A stretch of 64,000 bases of DNA from Anaerolineae bacterium (GCA_022820665.1 JAJEFB010000049.1:124001-188000); one strand, 5' to 3'. Shown: positions 8,387 to 16,856, counted from the first letter of the stretch. Numbers and translations: made by a program. Notes: generated by a model not told the origin, from the sequence alone.

Positions 8387-8416
8387 GGGAGCGTTCATGT
8401 CAGAATGGACGCTCCC
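8387..8416 (+). other. Stem-loop between binding-protein and permease genes
   Basis: A 12-bp stem (GGGAGCGTTCAT pairing with ATGGACGCTCCC, one G-T pair) encloses a 6-nt loop. There is no T-run after it. In binding-protein-dependent transporters such hairpins often lower expression of the permease genes or protect the upstream mRNA; that role is inferred here. Confidence 0.55.
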
Positions 8417-8618
8417 GCTGCTTTGGCGACGCCGGTAGGGGCCGCTCCCGTCAGATTGCGGGACGAGCCGCTGGCGGCGGTTCATTTGTTATCGGGTCAT
8501 TCCGGTATTATCATTAAGGGACGAAGATTCCGTCACGCTTCGTTGATAAGTATATGCGCAACAGATTATTCTTGACTCATACCATCCAATCCGAGCGCCG
8601 TTAATCAGGAGAACACTC

Positions 8619-9692
8619 ATGACGCGGACTGGACCCAACCGTCTGGTCTCTCTAATGGTTGACAACCTGATCTGGCTCTTCGTCATTAGCGCCTTTATCG
8701 CTTTTTCCCTGCTGTCGGATCGCTTTCTATCCCCTTACAACCTGGGCAATATCTTGCTGAGATCGGCCGCATTCGGCATGTTGGTGCTCAGCCAAGCCTA
8801 CACCTTCATCACGGGAAATTTTGATCTCTCGGTGGAGTCGTCGCTGGGTTTGACTGCCATGTTCGCCGCATTGATGCTGGTGACAAGCGAAGCGGGCGGC
8901 TGGGGCTGGCAGCTCAACCCGATTCTGGTGATCGCGCTGATGTTGGTCTTGGGCGGGGCGATCGGTTTGTTCAACGGCGTACTGATCACCAAAGTCGGCG
9001 TCAACAATTTGCTGGTGACAATCGCCATGCTCTTCGTATTACGTGGCGCTACCTATGGCATTTCACCCGGCACCAGCATCAGTTTCTTCCCAAAGGAGTT
9101 CACCTGGCTCGGTGGCGGCACCCTGGCGCGCGTCGTGACTGACAACGGAAACTTTGTGCTTTCAGTGGCGGGCATCTTTGTGATTTTGGCATTCCTGGTT
9201 GGCCACATACATACGCGCTATACGCAATTCGGGCGCAATATGTACGCAGTCGGCGCCGATGCGGACGCCGCGCGCGCGGCCGGCATCAACGTTGACCGCG
9301 TCGTGATCATCGTCTATATCATCGCTGGCGTCTGCGCGGCATTTGCCGGTTTGTTGCAGGCGGGCCGCCTCAACGCGGCGACGCCGACCATGGGCGCCAA
9401 CTTGATCTTCGCTGTGCATGGCGCTGCCATCATCGGCGGCATGAGCATCTATGGCGGCCGCGGCAATATCATCGGCGCCTTTGGCGGGGTACTGCTCTGG
9501 TCGATTCTGGATACCGGCTTAAATATCATGGGCGTTTCGCCCTTCTGGATTGACGTCAGCCGCGGTTTGCTGCTGCTCTTCGCGGTATTGCTGGATGCCC
9601 TGCGCGTTCGCTACCAGCACAATGTGCAGGTGCGCATGTCGCTGGCGGATACGACGATCGGCTTGGAAGACAAGGCTCACGGCGATGGCTGA
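8619..9692 (+). CDS. CUT2-type sugar ABC transporter permease
   Basis: The 357-residue protein is hydrophobic throughout, with about 8-10 predicted membrane spans. It carries the BPD_transp_2 family signature around residues 205-225 (FGRNMYAVGADADAARAAGI), which contacts the ATPase. The ATG is preceded by AGGAG at a 7-nt spacing. It forms a membrane channel with the second permease gene (11297-12358) and the fused ATPase, whose ATG lies inside its 3' end. Two different permease genes flanking one ATPase gene suggest a heterodimeric channel, unlike the RbsC homodimer. The substrate is unknown but is presumably the ligand of the upstream duplicated binding protein. Confidence 0.9.
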   Translation: MTRTGPNRLVSLMVDNLIWLFVISAFIAFSLLSDRFLSPYNLGNILLRSAAFGMLVLSQAYTFITGNFDLSVESSLGLTAMFAALMLVTSEAGGWGWQLNPILVIALMLVLGGAIGLFNGVLITKVGVNNLLVTIAMLFVLRGATYGISPGTSISFFPKEFTWLGGGTLARVVTDNGNFVLSVAGIFVILAFLVGHIHTRYTQFGRNMYAVGADADAARAAGINVDRVVIIVYIIAGVCAAFAGLLQAGRLNAATPTMGANLIFAVHGAAIIGGMSIYGGRGNIIGAFGGVLLWSILDTGLNIMGVSPFWIDVSRGLLLLFAVLLDALRVRYQHNVQVRMSLADTTIGLEDKAHGDG

Positions 9693-11286
9693 GGCGACGA
9701 CAATGGGGCGCAAGGACGATATCCTGCTTGATATGCGCGGGATCAGCAAGTCCTATCCCGGGGTACAAGCCTTGGCGGATGCCGATTTTTCGGTGCGCCG
9801 TGGAGAGATCCATGGCGTGGTCGGAAAAAACGGCGCCGGCAAGTCGACCCTGATGGGCGTTTTGATGGGCATCAGACAAGCGGACAGCGGCAGCATCGCC
9901 ATCGACGGTACCGCCTTGCGCCATGCGTCGCCGCAGACCATGCTTGATGCCGGCATATCCTATGTGCCGCAGCACATCAACCTGCTCAATACCTTGACCG
10001 TCGCCGAGAATATTTTGGTCGGCAACCTGCCCAAAAACCGCTTCGGCCTGGTTGACTGGAAGGCGGTCAACGACGATTCGCAGGAGCGGCTGAAACGTCT
10101 CGGGCTTAAGCTGGACGTCCGGCTGCCGGTCGAAGGGCTAAGCGTAGCCGAGCGAACTATGCTGGCGATCGCCAAAGCGCTCTTCAATAATGCCCGCCTG
10201 ATCATCCTGGACGAACCCACCGCCGCGCTTGCTCGAGGAGATATCGACCTGCTTTTCAGCTTCGTGCGCGCCCAGCAAGAACAAGGCGTGGCTTTCATTT
10301 ACATTTCGCACCACCTGGAAGAAGTCTTCGAGATCTGCGACCGAGTCACCGTTATGCGTGATGGTCATATTGTAGGCACGCGAGAGATCAGCGAAATTGA
10401 TGTTCCCGAGTTGATACACATGATGGTGGGCGGCGGTGTACAGGAGTACGAACGCGAGACTACGGCCGGAGCCGAGACTGTTCTCGAAGCGAAAAACCTG
10501 TCGCGGCGCGGCGCCTACGAGCAGATCAATTTCAAGCTGCGTCGAGGCGAAGTTGTCGGTCTCTCTGGCTTGCAGGGCAGCGGCGTCGACGAATTGGCGC
10601 AGGCGCTTTTCGGTTTGGAGCGGCTCGGCGTCGGCGAAGTGCTGCTGGATGGCGGGACCTTCGACCCCGACAGCCCCAGGGACGCCTTTGACGGCGGGCT
10701 AGCCTATTTGCCGCAGGACCGCCACCGCTTCGGTTTGATCCAGTTGCGACCGGTGCGCGAGAATGTCACCTATTCTGTGCTTGATCGGCTGGTGAGTCGC
10801 TTGGGCGTCCTTATGCGCAAGCCGGAGCAGCAGATCACGGAAGCATACATCGAGAAACTGGGCATTGTGACGCCGGGCGCCGAGCAGCGTACCATGCTGC
10901 TGAGCGGGGGCAATCAGCAGAAAGTGGTATTCGCCAAATTGGCGGCGACGCAACCCAAGGTGCTGATTTTGCACGAGCCGACGCAAGGTGTTGACGTGCA
11001 GGCCAAGGTCGATATCTTCAACATCATCGATGACTTGGCTGCGCAAGGCGTCGCATTGCTGGTCATATCGAGCGAGGTCCGTGAGTTGATTGGCTTGTGC
11101 GACCGCATTCTGGTCATGTACGAGGGACGCGTCACCGACGAGTTCACGCGCGCTGCCGACAACATGAAGCCGGAAGACATATTGCTGGCAATCGAGGGAG
11201 GCAGCCGCTCGGCGGCAGCGAACGGGTCTGCCGCGCTCACAGAGAATAACAAGCCCTCTCCCGGCATCCGCAAGGGGGTTAGCTAA
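9685..11286 (+). CDS. CUT2-type sugar ABC transporter ATPase (two nucleotide-binding domains)
   Basis: The 533-residue protein has the RbsA/MglA layout of two fused ATPase domains. The first has an intact Walker A (GKNGAGKST) and Walker B (LIILDEPTAAL) but a weak signature (LSVAERTML). The second has a degenerate Walker A (GLQGSGVDE) and a good signature (LSGGNQQKV); this asymmetry is usual in the family. The frame is open to 9550, but the ATG at 9685 overlaps the permease stop by 8 bp and gives the normal domain start. The last 20 or so residues are encoded by a 60-nt repeat also found at 34409-34468, so the tail is probably a repeat-derived addition. Confidence 0.9.
   Translation: MAEATTMGRKDDILLDMRGISKSYPGVQALADADFSVRRGEIHGVVGKNGAGKSTLMGVLMGIRQADSGSIAIDGTALRHASPQTMLDAGISYVPQHINLLNTLTVAENILVGNLPKNRFGLVDWKAVNDDSQERLKRLGLKLDVRLPVEGLSVAERTMLAIAKALFNNARLIILDEPTAALARGDIDLLFSFVRAQQEQGVAFIYISHHLEEVFEICDRVTVMRDGHIVGTREISEIDVPELIHMMVGGGVQEYERETTAGAETVLEAKNLSRRGAYEQINFKLRRGEVVGLSGLQGSGVDELAQALFGLERLGVGEVLLDGGTFDPDSPRDAFDGGLAYLPQDRHRFGLIQLRPVRENVTYSVLDRLVSRLGVLMRKPEQQITEAYIEKLGIVTPGAEQRTMLLSGGNQQKVVFAKLAATQPKVLILHEPTQGVDVQAKVDIFNIIDDLAAQGVALLVISSEVRELIGLCDRILVMYEGRVTDEFTRAADNMKPEDILLAIEGGSRSAAANGSAALTENNKPSPGIRKGVS
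11227..11286 (+). repeat. 60-nt dispersed repeat, copy A (overlaps the 3' end of the ATPase gene)
   Basis: It aligns without gaps to 34409-34468, with 50 of 60 positions identical by eye and the first 17 identical. Copy A supplies the final codons and the TAA stop of the ATPase; copy B is intergenic. Confidence 0.8.
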
Positions 11287-11296
11287 ATTAGTAGCC

Positions 11297-12358
11297 ATGC
11301 AAACGCTTGACCGCCATCACCTGCTCGAATTCCTATCGCGGCATTTCATTTGGGTCGTGCTGATCGCCACCGTGCTGGTTTTCGGCTTGACTATCGACGG
11401 CTACCTGCGCATATCAAATATCACCAATATTTTGATCACGGGCAGCGTTCTGGGCGTGATGGTGATCGGGCAGGCGCTCTGTTTGATGGCGCGCAAGCTT
11501 GATCTGTCGGCCGAAGGCACAGTATCGCTGGTCGCGGTGACCGCTGCCTGGCTGATGCTACCCTATCGAGAGACCGACCTGGCGCAGGCTGGCGGCTTGG
11601 GAATCGAGCTTGATCCCTTGATCGTGATCCCCTTGATCTTGCTGCTGGGAACAGTAATCGGCTTTGTCAACGGCTTCATGATCATGAAGCTGAACATGAA
11701 CTTCTTTATCGTCACGCTGGCGATGCAATTGGTCTTGCGCGGCTTGGCGCTGGCGATCAGCAGTGGCGCGATCATGCCCGGCACGCCGGCCGCTTTTAAC
11801 TGGCTGGGCGGTGGACGCGTTGCTGGCATACCGGTCTCGGTGATCGCAACCATTGGGCTTTATGCCGTATTTGGCTTTGTCATGAGCCGCATGCAATTTG
11901 GCCGCAAGGTCTATGCCGTCGGCGCCAACGAAGACGCTGCCCGCGCTTCCGGCTTCAATCCCGCCCGAACTGTGATCCTGGTCTATATGGTCAGCGGATT
12001 CCTGGCGGCTCTGGCGGGCTGGATGCTATTGGGTCGCCTGGAAGCCTCGGTGCCGAACCTGGGAGTAGGGATAACGCTGAATGTGGTAGCGGCCGCTGTG
12101 ATCGGCGGCGTCAGCTTGAAGGGCGGCGAAGGCTCAATCATCGGCGCTTTTGCCGGTGTTCTTTTCCTGGCTATGGTCAACAATGCCTTGAACCTGATGA
12201 ATGTTGATCCGCTCTGGGTCAATGCCGTGCGCGGCTTGATCATTCTGGTGGCGCTGGTTATCGACGCGCAAAAGTCCCGTTATCGCGGTCGCGCCGGACC
12301 GGCCGAGCCCAAAGTGAAAACTGGCGCCGAGCCAAATCAAAAAGCGGCGCTCTCCTGA
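11297..12358 (+). CDS. CUT2-type sugar ABC transporter permease, second subunit
   Basis: The 353-residue membrane protein belongs to the same family as the permease at 8619-9692 but is clearly diverged from it. It has about 8-10 predicted membrane spans and the ATPase-contact segment FGRKVYAVGANEDAARASGF (about 200-219). The charged C-terminal tail is cytoplasmic. It starts 10 bp after the ATPase stop, so the gene order is binding protein, permease, ATPase, permease. It most likely pairs with the first permease. It is the last gene of the rightward operon; the next gene is convergent. No clear intrinsic terminator was seen in the 59 bp between them. Confidence 0.9.
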   Translation: MQTLDRHHLLEFLSRHFIWVVLIATVLVFGLTIDGYLRISNITNILITGSVLGVMVIGQALCLMARKLDLSAEGTVSLVAVTAAWLMLPYRETDLAQAGGLGIELDPLIVIPLILLLGTVIGFVNGFMIMKLNMNFFIVTLAMQLVLRGLALAISSGAIMPGTPAAFNWLGGGRVAGIPVSVIATIGLYAVFGFVMSRMQFGRKVYAVGANEDAARASGFNPARTVILVYMVSGFLAALAGWMLLGRLEASVPNLGVGITLNVVAAAVIGGVSLKGGEGSIIGAFAGVLFLAMVNNALNLMNVDPLWVNAVRGLIILVALVIDAQKSRYRGRAGPAEPKVKTGAEPNQKAALS

Positions 12359-12417
12359 AGCAAAATCTTCACTTGTCAAGGAACGCGACGGATACCTGCG
12401 AAAAGGACTTTGCTCCG

Positions 12418-12789
12418 CTAGACGAGGCGAAATTCGATGGCAACGGGTTTGGTTCCACGCAGATAGGGCAAGAGCCGAAAAGGCAGGAATTTCCAGCCGA
12501 ATTTTCTTCTCATGCGCCGCGCCTGCGCCTTGATGTCGCGCGGGCTATCGAGAACGCGGCCATTGGCAAGAATCCACTCCCCGCTAATCTTGCCTGCGGC
12601 ATCACAGGGAGCCAATCGGACGCGAGGGTTGGCGCGGATGCGTTTGACTTTGCCGCTGTTGCCGAGGGTCCAGCAGAACAATTTGTCGCCGTCAGCGACA
12701 ATCCAGACCGGCGTGGGCACAGCCTCGTCACTCTTGCGATAAGACTTAATGGATACGTAGGTTGACTGGGCGAGCGAATCAAAGCGCAT
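12418..12789 (-). CDS. PPOX-class (pyridoxamine 5'-phosphate oxidase fold) F420/FMN-dependent protein
   Basis: The 123-residue product has the split-barrel flavin/F420 fold signature. It starts with a strand reading YVSIKSYRKSDEAVPTPVW, then ADGDKLFCWT, KVKRIRANPRVRLAPCD and a closing strand with GEWILANGRVL. It resembles small PPOX-class F420-dependent oxidoreductases and heme- or biliverdin-reducing relatives. The frame is open to 12963, but that extension lies inside the neighbouring dioxygenase gene and reads as its shadow. The ATG at 12789 begins the conserved fold (MRFDSLAQSTYVS). It is cytoplasmic and of unknown substrate. It lies 74 bp downstream of the dioxygenase on the same strand and may be co-transcribed. 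Confidence 0.75.
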   Translation of the reverse strand: MRFDSLAQSTYVSIKSYRKSDEAVPTPVWIVADGDKLFCWTLGNSGKVKRIRANPRVRLAPCDAAGKISGEWILANGRVLDSPRDIKAQARRMRRKFGWKFLPFRLLPYLRGTKPVAIEFRLV

Positions 12790-12863
12790 CGTCGATGTCA
12801 GCCTGTCGCTTCGCGGCACGTTGATTGAAGTTTGGGATGAATGCTCTGCTTCGCGCTGGCGGC

Positions 12864-13808
12864 TTAAGCGCAGACGGGCGCGTCGGCGGACCAGCGGTGC
12901 GTCGCCGGGCGTTCCGTCAGCCCTGCCAGGTAATCGCGCGCGGCGTGCCAGGAATCGCGCCATTCTTCGTAGGACTGCACTTGCGCCGGATTCTCGCGGC
13001 TGCGCACGATCAAGCTGGGGAATTCATCGCGTCCGGTGGGAGCGCCGATAGGCTGATAACGCAGGTCAAAGCTCCAGCGGAGCGTATCGCTGACGTTGAC
13101 AAGGGAACTGTGTTGAGTGAGCCGGTGCATAAAAATGGCGTCCCCCGCTTTTATTGGCAAGGGGACCGGCTCGCCCGCCAGCAAATGCGGCGGAATTAAA
13201 ACCTGATCGAAGGGGCAGTGTTCGGTGATTCCGGTTAGATGGCTATAAGGCACGGCCTGCAGGCAGCCATTTTCGATTGTGGCATCGGTGATGGCGAGCC
13301 AGACGGTGAGGATTTCGGTATCGTCGGCGTTGGGCCTGTGTACGCCTTGGTCTTGATGCCACTTGGTCACTGTGGTCAGGTTTACCATGCCGGGCGCGAC
13401 CTTCGCTTCCGCCGGTTTAATGCGCACATGCTGAATCGGATTGGACAGTATCTCGCCGCCGACGACCTCTTCGACTTTGTCCAACAGGCCTTCGTTGCGT
13501 ATTAGATCATAGACGGCGCGGCTGGCATTGATGCCGGCATCGCTATGCACGGTTTCGTTGGACAAGGCGATATCCATGTGAGCAAAGACATCTTTTTTCG
13601 CTTCGCCCAGGATCACGGTCAATCGCTCTTCAAAGGGAAGCTCTTCATAGGCTGAGGAGATGAGACCCTTTGCGTACCACTGAGGCGCCATGCGATCGAG
13701 CAACTGGTGATAATCCTCGATAATCGCTTGTAGAGCCGCTTCGTCCAGCACACCCTCGACAATGGCGTAACCCCGCGTTTCGACTAATTCTTTGAGACTG
13801 CTGGTCAT
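12864..13808 (-). CDS. Phytanoyl-CoA dioxygenase (PhyH) family Fe(II)/2-oxoglutarate oxygenase
   Basis: With the ATG at 13808, which has the strong ribosome site GGGAGGTG 6 nt upstream, the protein has 314 residues. The iron-binding triad is visible: H151 and D153 in KWHQDQG, and a distal His in FMHRLTQHSS (most likely H233). R244 (SDTLRW) is placed to bind 2-oxoglutarate. Family members hydroxylate or halogenate small molecules such as phytanoyl-CoA, ectoine or natural products. The upstream in-frame ATG at 13859 lacks a ribosome site and adds residues outside the fold. Neighbours (zinc importer, PPOX protein) do not reveal a substrate. Confidence 0.85.
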   Translation of the reverse strand: MTSSLKELVETRGYAIVEGVLDEAALQAIIEDYHQLLDRMAPQWYAKGLISSAYEELPFEERLTVILGEAKKDVFAHMDIALSNETVHSDAGINASRAVYDLIRNEGLLDKVEEVVGGEILSNPIQHVRIKPAEAKVAPGMVNLTTVTKWHQDQGVHRPNADDTEILTVWLAITDATIENGCLQAVPYSHLTGITEHCPFDQVLIPPHLLAGEPVPLPIKAGDAIFMHRLTQHSSLVNVSDTLRWSFDLRYQPIGAPTGRDEFPSLIVRSRENPAQVQSYEEWRDSWHAARDYLAGLTERPATHRWSADAPVCA

Positions 13809-13872
13809 GGCGCACCTCCCTGTCTCTGGGAATTTAACACGAGGTTGGCTTGGTGTCAACTTAGCGCAAGCC

Positions 13873-14727
13873 TCAGCCGCGTTCCGCCAAAAGCGAAAAT
13901 GCGGACTTGAGCATAAAGACCGCGCCGAAGAGCGCGCTCAGCGTCAGCACGATGCAGGCGCCAGAAGGGATATCCAGGTAATAGGAGGCGTAGAATCCCA
14001 TAACACCGCTGGCGATGCCGATCAAACAGGCGATGAGAATCATATGATGCAGGCGCTTGACCAGCAACCGCGCTGTGGCCGCCGGCGTGATCAGCAGCGC
14101 CAACATCAGTGCAATGCCCACCGCCTGCAAACTAACCACAATGGTAACCGCGATCAAAATCAGCAAGGTCAGTCGCAGTATTTCGACGGGCAGCCGCAGG
14201 CTGTGCGCCAGGCTGAGATCGAAGCTGATAATCAGAAACTCTTTGTAGAGCAGGATGACGATGATCGCCACAATCGCCGCCATCGCCGCCATAAGCAGCA
14301 AGTCGTTCTCGCTGATGCCATTGATGCTGCCAAAGAGGATGTGGGTTAGATCGGCCGTGTAACTGCCTTGCGTACTGACGATCGCGATGCCCAGCGCAAA
14401 CATGGTGACAAATACGATGGCGATGGCGCTGTCTTCTTTGAGTTCCTGGTTGCGCGTCAACCAGGCGATTACAAGGGCGGAGACGATGCCAGCGCTTAAG
14501 CCGCCGACGAAGAGATTGCTGCCGACGTATCCGCCGCTAGCCGTATACGAAATCGCGATGCCGGGCAAGATAGCGTGAGATAGCGCGTCGCCGAAGAAAG
14601 CCATGCCGCGCACCACCACGAAGCAGCCGACGACCGCGTTAATGCCGCCGACCAGCACCAGCGCCAGCATGCCTCGCTGAATGAAGGCGTAACTGAGCGG
14701 CTCCGACAAAAAACTAGCGATGTCCAC
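13873..14727 (-). CDS. znuB: Zinc/manganese ABC transporter permease
   Basis: The 284-residue protein is an ABC-3 family permease with about 8-9 membrane spans. It has typical segments near the N-terminus (FIQRGMLALVLVGGINAVVG and VRGMAFFGDALSHAILPGIA) and the ATPase-contact region (LYKEFLIISFDLSLAHSL). It overlaps the ATPase gene by 14 bp and is the third gene of a leftward ZnuA-ZnuC-ZnuB type operon. It forms the membrane channel for a divalent cation. Zinc is favoured over manganese because the binding protein has a His-rich loop, although such loops also occur in some manganese receptors. It is followed by a 64-bp gap before the PhyH gene on the same strand. Confidence 0.87.
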   Translation of the reverse strand: MDIASFLSEPLSYAFIQRGMLALVLVGGINAVVGCFVVVRGMAFFGDALSHAILPGIAISYTASGGYVGSNLFVGGLSAGIVSALVIAWLTRNQELKEDSAIAIVFVTMFALGIAIVSTQGSYTADLTHILFGSINGISENDLLLMAAMAAIVAIIVILLYKEFLIISFDLSLAHSLRLPVEILRLTLLILIAVTIVVSLQAVGIALMLALLITPAATARLLVKRLHHMILIACLIGIASGVMGFYASYYLDIPSGACIVLTLSALFGAVFMLKSAFSLLAERG

Positions 14728-15577
14728 GCGGGGCGCCTCCGACCTTGTCTTTGCTGAACATCAACAATTCGTCGCCGTGGGCGAAGACGGGAATGGCGCC
14801 GCCAAAAGCCCGCGTCAGATTTTCCGGTTTCATCACCGCTTTTGCTTCGCCATATGCCAGCACTTCGCCCTTCAGAATCAAGATCTTGTCGAAATGCAGG
14901 GAGGCGTTTTCCATGTGATGCGTCGACAAGAGTATCGTGATGCCGTGATTGGTCAGTATATCGAGAGTCTCGATGATCTCCTGCTCGGAAGTCTGGTCGA
15001 CGCCGGTGAAGGGTTCATCCAAGACCATGACGCGTGTATCTTGTGCCAGCGCCCGCGCGATGAATACGCGGCGCCGTTGCCCGCCACTGAGCTCGCTGAT
15101 TTGGCGCTTGGCCAGCCCATCCAGGCTGAGGTGCTCCAGGATATCGCGGACAATATCGCGATCATCCTTGCCGGGCCAGCGGAACCAGCCAATGTGCCGG
15201 CTGCGCCCCATCATCACCACATCAAAAACTGAAGCTGGAAAAGACCAATCGATGGCGCTCTGCTGTGGCACATAGCCAACATTGCTGTGGCTGCTATGGC
15301 AGTCTTCGCCATAAATCGAGATTTGCCCGGTGTTGAATGGGAGCACGCCGACAATTGCTTTGAAGAGGGTGCTTTTTCCAGCGCCATTCGGACCAATGAT
15401 GGCGACGCGCTCACCGGAATCAACCGTGAAACTGATGTCGTTCAAAGCCTGTCGATTGCCCGGGTAGCCCGCTGACAGGCGGTCGACGCGCAGAGCGGGT
15501 TGCTCGCGGTCGACATCGCGCGTGGAATGATGGAATCCCAGCTTGACCATATCTCTGCAACCCTGACTATCCGTCAC
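14714..15577 (-). CDS. znuC: Zinc/manganese ABC transporter ATP-binding protein
   Basis: The 287-residue ATPase has Walker A GPNGAGKST, signature LSGGQRRRV, Walker B VMVLDEPFTG and the switch His (LLSTHHM). It energises import through the ABC-3 permease. The first start candidate is a GTG at 15577, overlapping the binding-protein gene by 11 bp. An ATG at 15550 is an alternative that would remove nine residues without touching the fold. The N-terminal extension before the first strand (about 25 residues) is longer than usual either way. The gene sits between the binding protein and the permease and overlaps both, so the three subunits are translationally coupled. Confidence 0.88.
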   Translation of the reverse strand: MTDSQGCRDMVKLGFHHSTRDVDREQPALRVDRLSAGYPGNRQALNDISFTVDSGERVAIIGPNGAGKSTLFKAIVGVLPFNTGQISIYGEDCHSSHSNVGYVPQQSAIDWSFPASVFDVVMMGRSRHIGWFRWPGKDDRDIVRDILEHLSLDGLAKRQISELSGGQRRRVFIARALAQDTRVMVLDEPFTGVDQTSEQEIIETLDILTNHGITILLSTHHMENASLHFDKILILKGEVLAYGEAKAVMKPENLTRAFGGAIPVFAHGDELLMFSKDKVGGAPRGHR

Positions 15578-16694
15578 CCTTCAGCGCTTCAACAATCGTC
15601 GCTACATTGTAACGCATATAATCGAGATAAGTAGCGGCGGGTCCCCTCGTATCGCTCAAGGTATCGCTGTACAAACTGACCAATTCCGCGCCGGTTTCCG
15701 CGGCGATTGTGGACATGATGGCCTGGGGCGCGAATGCATCCCCAAAAATCGCCCGAACACCTTCGTCGCGGACCATGTCAATCAAGCCGGCGACGTCGCG
15801 CGCGCTCGGCTCCACCATGGTGGACATGCCTGGCACAACCGTCGTGATGAGTTCAAAGCCGAAGGTTGTCGCCAGATATCCCATAGACTCGTGGCTGGTG
15901 ACAAGGACGCGCTTTTCCGCGGGCAGGTCCTCCAGGGCGGGCAAGATGAAATCGGATTCGAGCGCGACCAACTCCTGGGCATAAGCCTCAGCATTGGCCG
16001 CATAGGTAGCGGCGTTGTCCGGGTCCTGCGTCGAGAGTGTATCGCGGATCTTCAATACCCAGTAGATGACATTGTGCGGGTCCATCCACAGGTGCGGGTC
16101 GCAAGCGCCCTCGCCGTGAGCGTGTGCGTCATCGTGACCGTGACCCCCGCCGCAGTCGATATCCTCCACGCGTCCCAAGGTCATGAAATGCGCGTGCTCG
16201 CCCTCTTCTTCGCCGACGATGGCTGCGAATTCGGCGTCGTGCGCATCGCAATCGCTTGCTCCATTCATGTCATCGGCGTGTTCGTCATCGTGCTCGTCTT
16301 CATGCTCGTCCGCGTGGTCATCTTCGTGGTGCATAGCCGCGCCAAACGGGCGGACCTGGATACAAGCCGACGCCACTACGATGTTGGCCATTTCGCCGGC
16401 GCTTTCAATCGCGTCCAGCAAAGCCTCTTCATATCCAGCGCCGACGAGGAACACCAGATCCGCCCCGGCAACGTCTGTCAGATCACTTGGCGACGGGATG
16501 AAGGCGTGAGGATCGGCTCCCAATGGAATCAATGAACGAACATGGGCTTTGTCTCCCGCGACATTGCGCGCGACGTCGGTGAGGATGCTATGCGATGCCA
16601 GCACGCTCAGCATCACCTCCTGCGCCCCGGTCGAGATTGATATCGCTGAGGCCGCTACAAATAGCGCAAATATTCTCCCTAATTTTCTTGTCAT
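15567..16694 (-). CDS. znuA: Zinc/manganese ABC transporter substrate-binding lobe protein
   Basis: The ATG at 16694 has GGAGG 8 nt upstream and gives 375 residues with a signal peptide ending near GAQ. The cluster A-I fold is recognised from the start LASHSILTDVARNVAGD, the metal-ligand segment GADPHAFIPSPSD, a long His/Asp/Glu-rich loop (roughly residues 120-205, rich in HxDxH and HGH patterns), DPHLWMDPHN and the SHESMGYLA segment. The His-rich loop is typical of ZnuA and is thought to collect zinc. The acidic insertion here is long. It is the first gene of the importer operon. A 15-bp palindrome 87 bp upstream (16781-16795) may be a metal-responsive operator. Confidence 0.88.
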   Translation of the reverse strand: MTRKLGRIFALFVAASAISISTGAQEVMLSVLASHSILTDVARNVAGDKAHVRSLIPLGADPHAFIPSPSDLTDVAGADLVFLVGAGYEEALLDAIESAGEMANIVVASACIQVRPFGAAMHHEDDHADEHEDEHDDEHADDMNGASDCDAHDAEFAAIVGEEEGEHAHFMTLGRVEDIDCGGGHGHDDAHAHGEGACDPHLWMDPHNVIYWVLKIRDTLSTQDPDNAATYAANAEAYAQELVALESDFILPALEDLPAEKRVLVTSHESMGYLATTFGFELITTVVPGMSTMVEPSARDVAGLIDMVRDEGVRAIFGDAFAPQAIMSTIAAETGAELVSLYSDTLSDTRGPAATYLDYMRYNVATIVEALKGDG

Positions 16695-16780
16695 CAGTCT
16701 TGCCTCCAACTTTACGGCGCATTACAAGAATTGTCCTAAGTGAATCCTACATTGTTTCGAAGCCAAACGCCAGACCTAAT

Positions 16781-16795
16781 TGAGACTTTGTCTCA
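16781..16795. promoter_or_regulatory. Palindrome upstream of znuA, possible Fur-family (Zur-like) operator
   Basis: TGAGAC-TTT-GTCTCA is a perfect 6-3-6 inverted repeat in the 162-bp divergent gap between the zinc importer and the DUF348 gene. Its size and TGA...TCA ends resemble Fur/Zur boxes, but the inner bases do not match a known consensus, and no regulator gene is adjacent. Confidence 0.4.
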
Positions 16796-16856
16796 TTAAC
16801 TTTCCCCCAGCGCAAATCCGCTGTTCAGATAGGCTGACGCTCGGTAAACTCATTAT

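Noticed and set aside
9550..9684. Upstream extension of the ABC ATPase reading frame
   Set aside because: It lies within the permease gene and has no family similarity; the ATG at 9685 gives the normal ATPase start.
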